Positions 63,316 through 64,000 of a DNA stretch of 64,000 bases are shown here, piece after piece (position 1 is the stretch's first letter; each line of letters begins with the position of its first letter). The stretch lies in contig NZ_CP069791.1 in assembly GCF_016894265.1 (NCBI RefSeq), positions 1,984,001 to 2,048,000 of the forward strand, given 5' to 3'. Below the pieces are notes generated by a model, which saw only the letters and a list, made by a program, of their open reading frames with translations, was not told the origin of the DNA and made no database searches. The position numbers were made by a program, and so were the translations under genes. This stretch comes from Corynebacterium tuberculostearicum (GTDB taxonomy: Bacteria > Actinomycetota > Actinomycetes > Mycobacteriales > Mycobacteriaceae).

Positions 63316-64000
63316 ATGGCTGGTGGCCTTTTTGCCCTGCTTGACGACGTCGCCCTGATCGCCCGCTCCGCTGCCTCTAGCGTTGACGATGTGGCCGCCC
63401 TTGCGGGTAAGACCTCCGTAAAGGCCGCAGGTGTGGTAGTCGATGATGCTGCCGTAACCCCACAATACGTGGAGGGAATTAAGCCCCAGCGCGAGCTGCC
63501 GATGATCTGGCGCATCACCAAGGGCTCGCTTATCAATAAGCTCGTCATCATCTTGCCCATCGCGATGATCCTCTCCTGGATCGCCCCCTGGGCACTTACT
63601 CCCATCTTGATGTGTGGCGGTACCTATCTGTGCTTCGAAGGCGCGGAAAAAATTCTGCATCACCTTCTACCCCACCGAGAGAAGGAAACTGAATCAGTCC
63701 AGGAAAAGGGCGCAGACGCCGAAGATAGCTTGGTCAAGTCCGCGATTACCACTGACCTCATCTTGTCTGCCGAGATCATGGTTATTTCCCTAAATGAGGT
63801 CATCAACGAGCCATTCTGGATGCGCCTGGGAGCCCTCATCTTTGTCGGCATCTTGCTGACCCTGGGCGTCTATGGCGCCGTTGGCCTCTTGGTCAAGATG
63901 GACGATATTGGCATGGCCCTTAATAAGCGCCACAATGGCAAGTCCACGGTGGGCAACGCCTTGGTCAAGGGCATGCCGATCGTTCTCGATATCATCGGCG
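63316..64000 (+). CDS. DUF808 membrane protein, partial (cut by the window end)
   Basis: 228 residues visible from the ATG at 63316 (AGAAGGA upstream). MAGGLFALLDDVALIARSA is the family start. The middle has LPIAMILSWIAPWALTPILMCGG and GAEKILHHLL, then further helices. It is an integral membrane protein of the DUF808/YedI family of unknown function. The C-terminal part is outside the window. Operon with the two preceding genes (3-base gap). Confidence 0.88.
   Translation, partial: MAGGLFALLDDVALIARSAASSVDDVAALAGKTSVKAAGVVVDDAAVTPQYVEGIKPQRELPMIWRITKGSLINKLVIILPIAMILSWIAPWALTPILMCGGTYLCFEGAEKILHHLLPHREKETESVQEKGADAEDSLVKSAITTDLILSAEIMVISLNEVINEPFWMRLGALIFVGILLTLGVYGAVGLLVKMDDIGMALNKRHNGKSTVGNALVKGMPIVLDIIG

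Overview
The window looks like chromosomal DNA of a Corynebacterium (Actinobacteria). The evidence is gene order and protein families: divergent glgC/glgA; a dapE - LOG protein - folP2 - gpgS - DUF3117 run that mirrors mycobacterial gene order; mycothiol mshB beside lpqW; a fused E2/E1 OdhA; a sigE/anti-sigma pair next to an O-methyltransferase and tatB; and a hut cluster with an IclR-type regulator. Coding sequence is GC-rich with many GTG starts. The species cannot be named from sequence alone.

Layout. 1-7.3 kb: the 5' part of a SNF2-type helicase gene (minus), putP, a secreted HNH-type nuclease, a small membrane protein, a DUF222/HNH protein and a DEAD-box RNA helicase. 7.4-15.9 kb: histidine utilisation (hutI, hutU, hutH, IclR regulator, hutG, a YjiH-family membrane protein) with an unrelated SGNH-hydrolase lipoprotein inside it. 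16.0-23.0 kb: an accessory block, with a NUDIX hydrolase, a lone N-terminal-type HNH-associated domain, a large PLD nuclease/SF2 helicase/DUF3427 protein, then an Nramp-type transporter gene broken by about 1.8 kb of foreign DNA that carries two unknown membrane-anchored proteins. 23.0-29.4 kb: MFS transporter, ECF S-component-like protein, acidic protein, carboxylesterase and others. 29.6-38.2 kb: odhA, a lipoprotein, Mrp ATPase, tatB, anti-sigma, sigE, O-methyltransferase.

38.2-49.7 kb: glycogen genes glgC/glgA with a GH32-fold protein whose three catalytic motifs all look altered, then the minus-strand dapE-to-methyltransferase run, and dapD between two related amino-acid permeases. 51-53.3 kb: a DUF559-type nuclease and an HTH/membrane pair, separated by three intergenic arrays of one palindromic repeat family (core GGTGAGCGCGAAGGGCGG) and two perfect DnaA-box matches. 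53.3-59.1 kb: a tightly packed minus-strand run lpqW-mshB-membrane protein-ferredoxin-dapC-pseudouridine synthase-gtrA. 59.2-64 kb: a GPP34 protein, typA, a secreted protein, a DUF402 protein and the start of a DUF808 membrane protein.

How the genes work together: the hut genes degrade histidine to glutamate. dapC, dapD and dapE are three steps of the succinylase branch to diaminopimelate and lysine. glgC and glgA make ADP-glucose and glucan. gpgS and lpqW relate to glucosylglycerate and envelope glycolipid metabolism. mshB makes mycothiol. The most unusual content is the 16-22.3 kb accessory block, the altered GH32 protein, and the repeat arrays. I see no tRNA, rRNA, CRISPR array or transposase.
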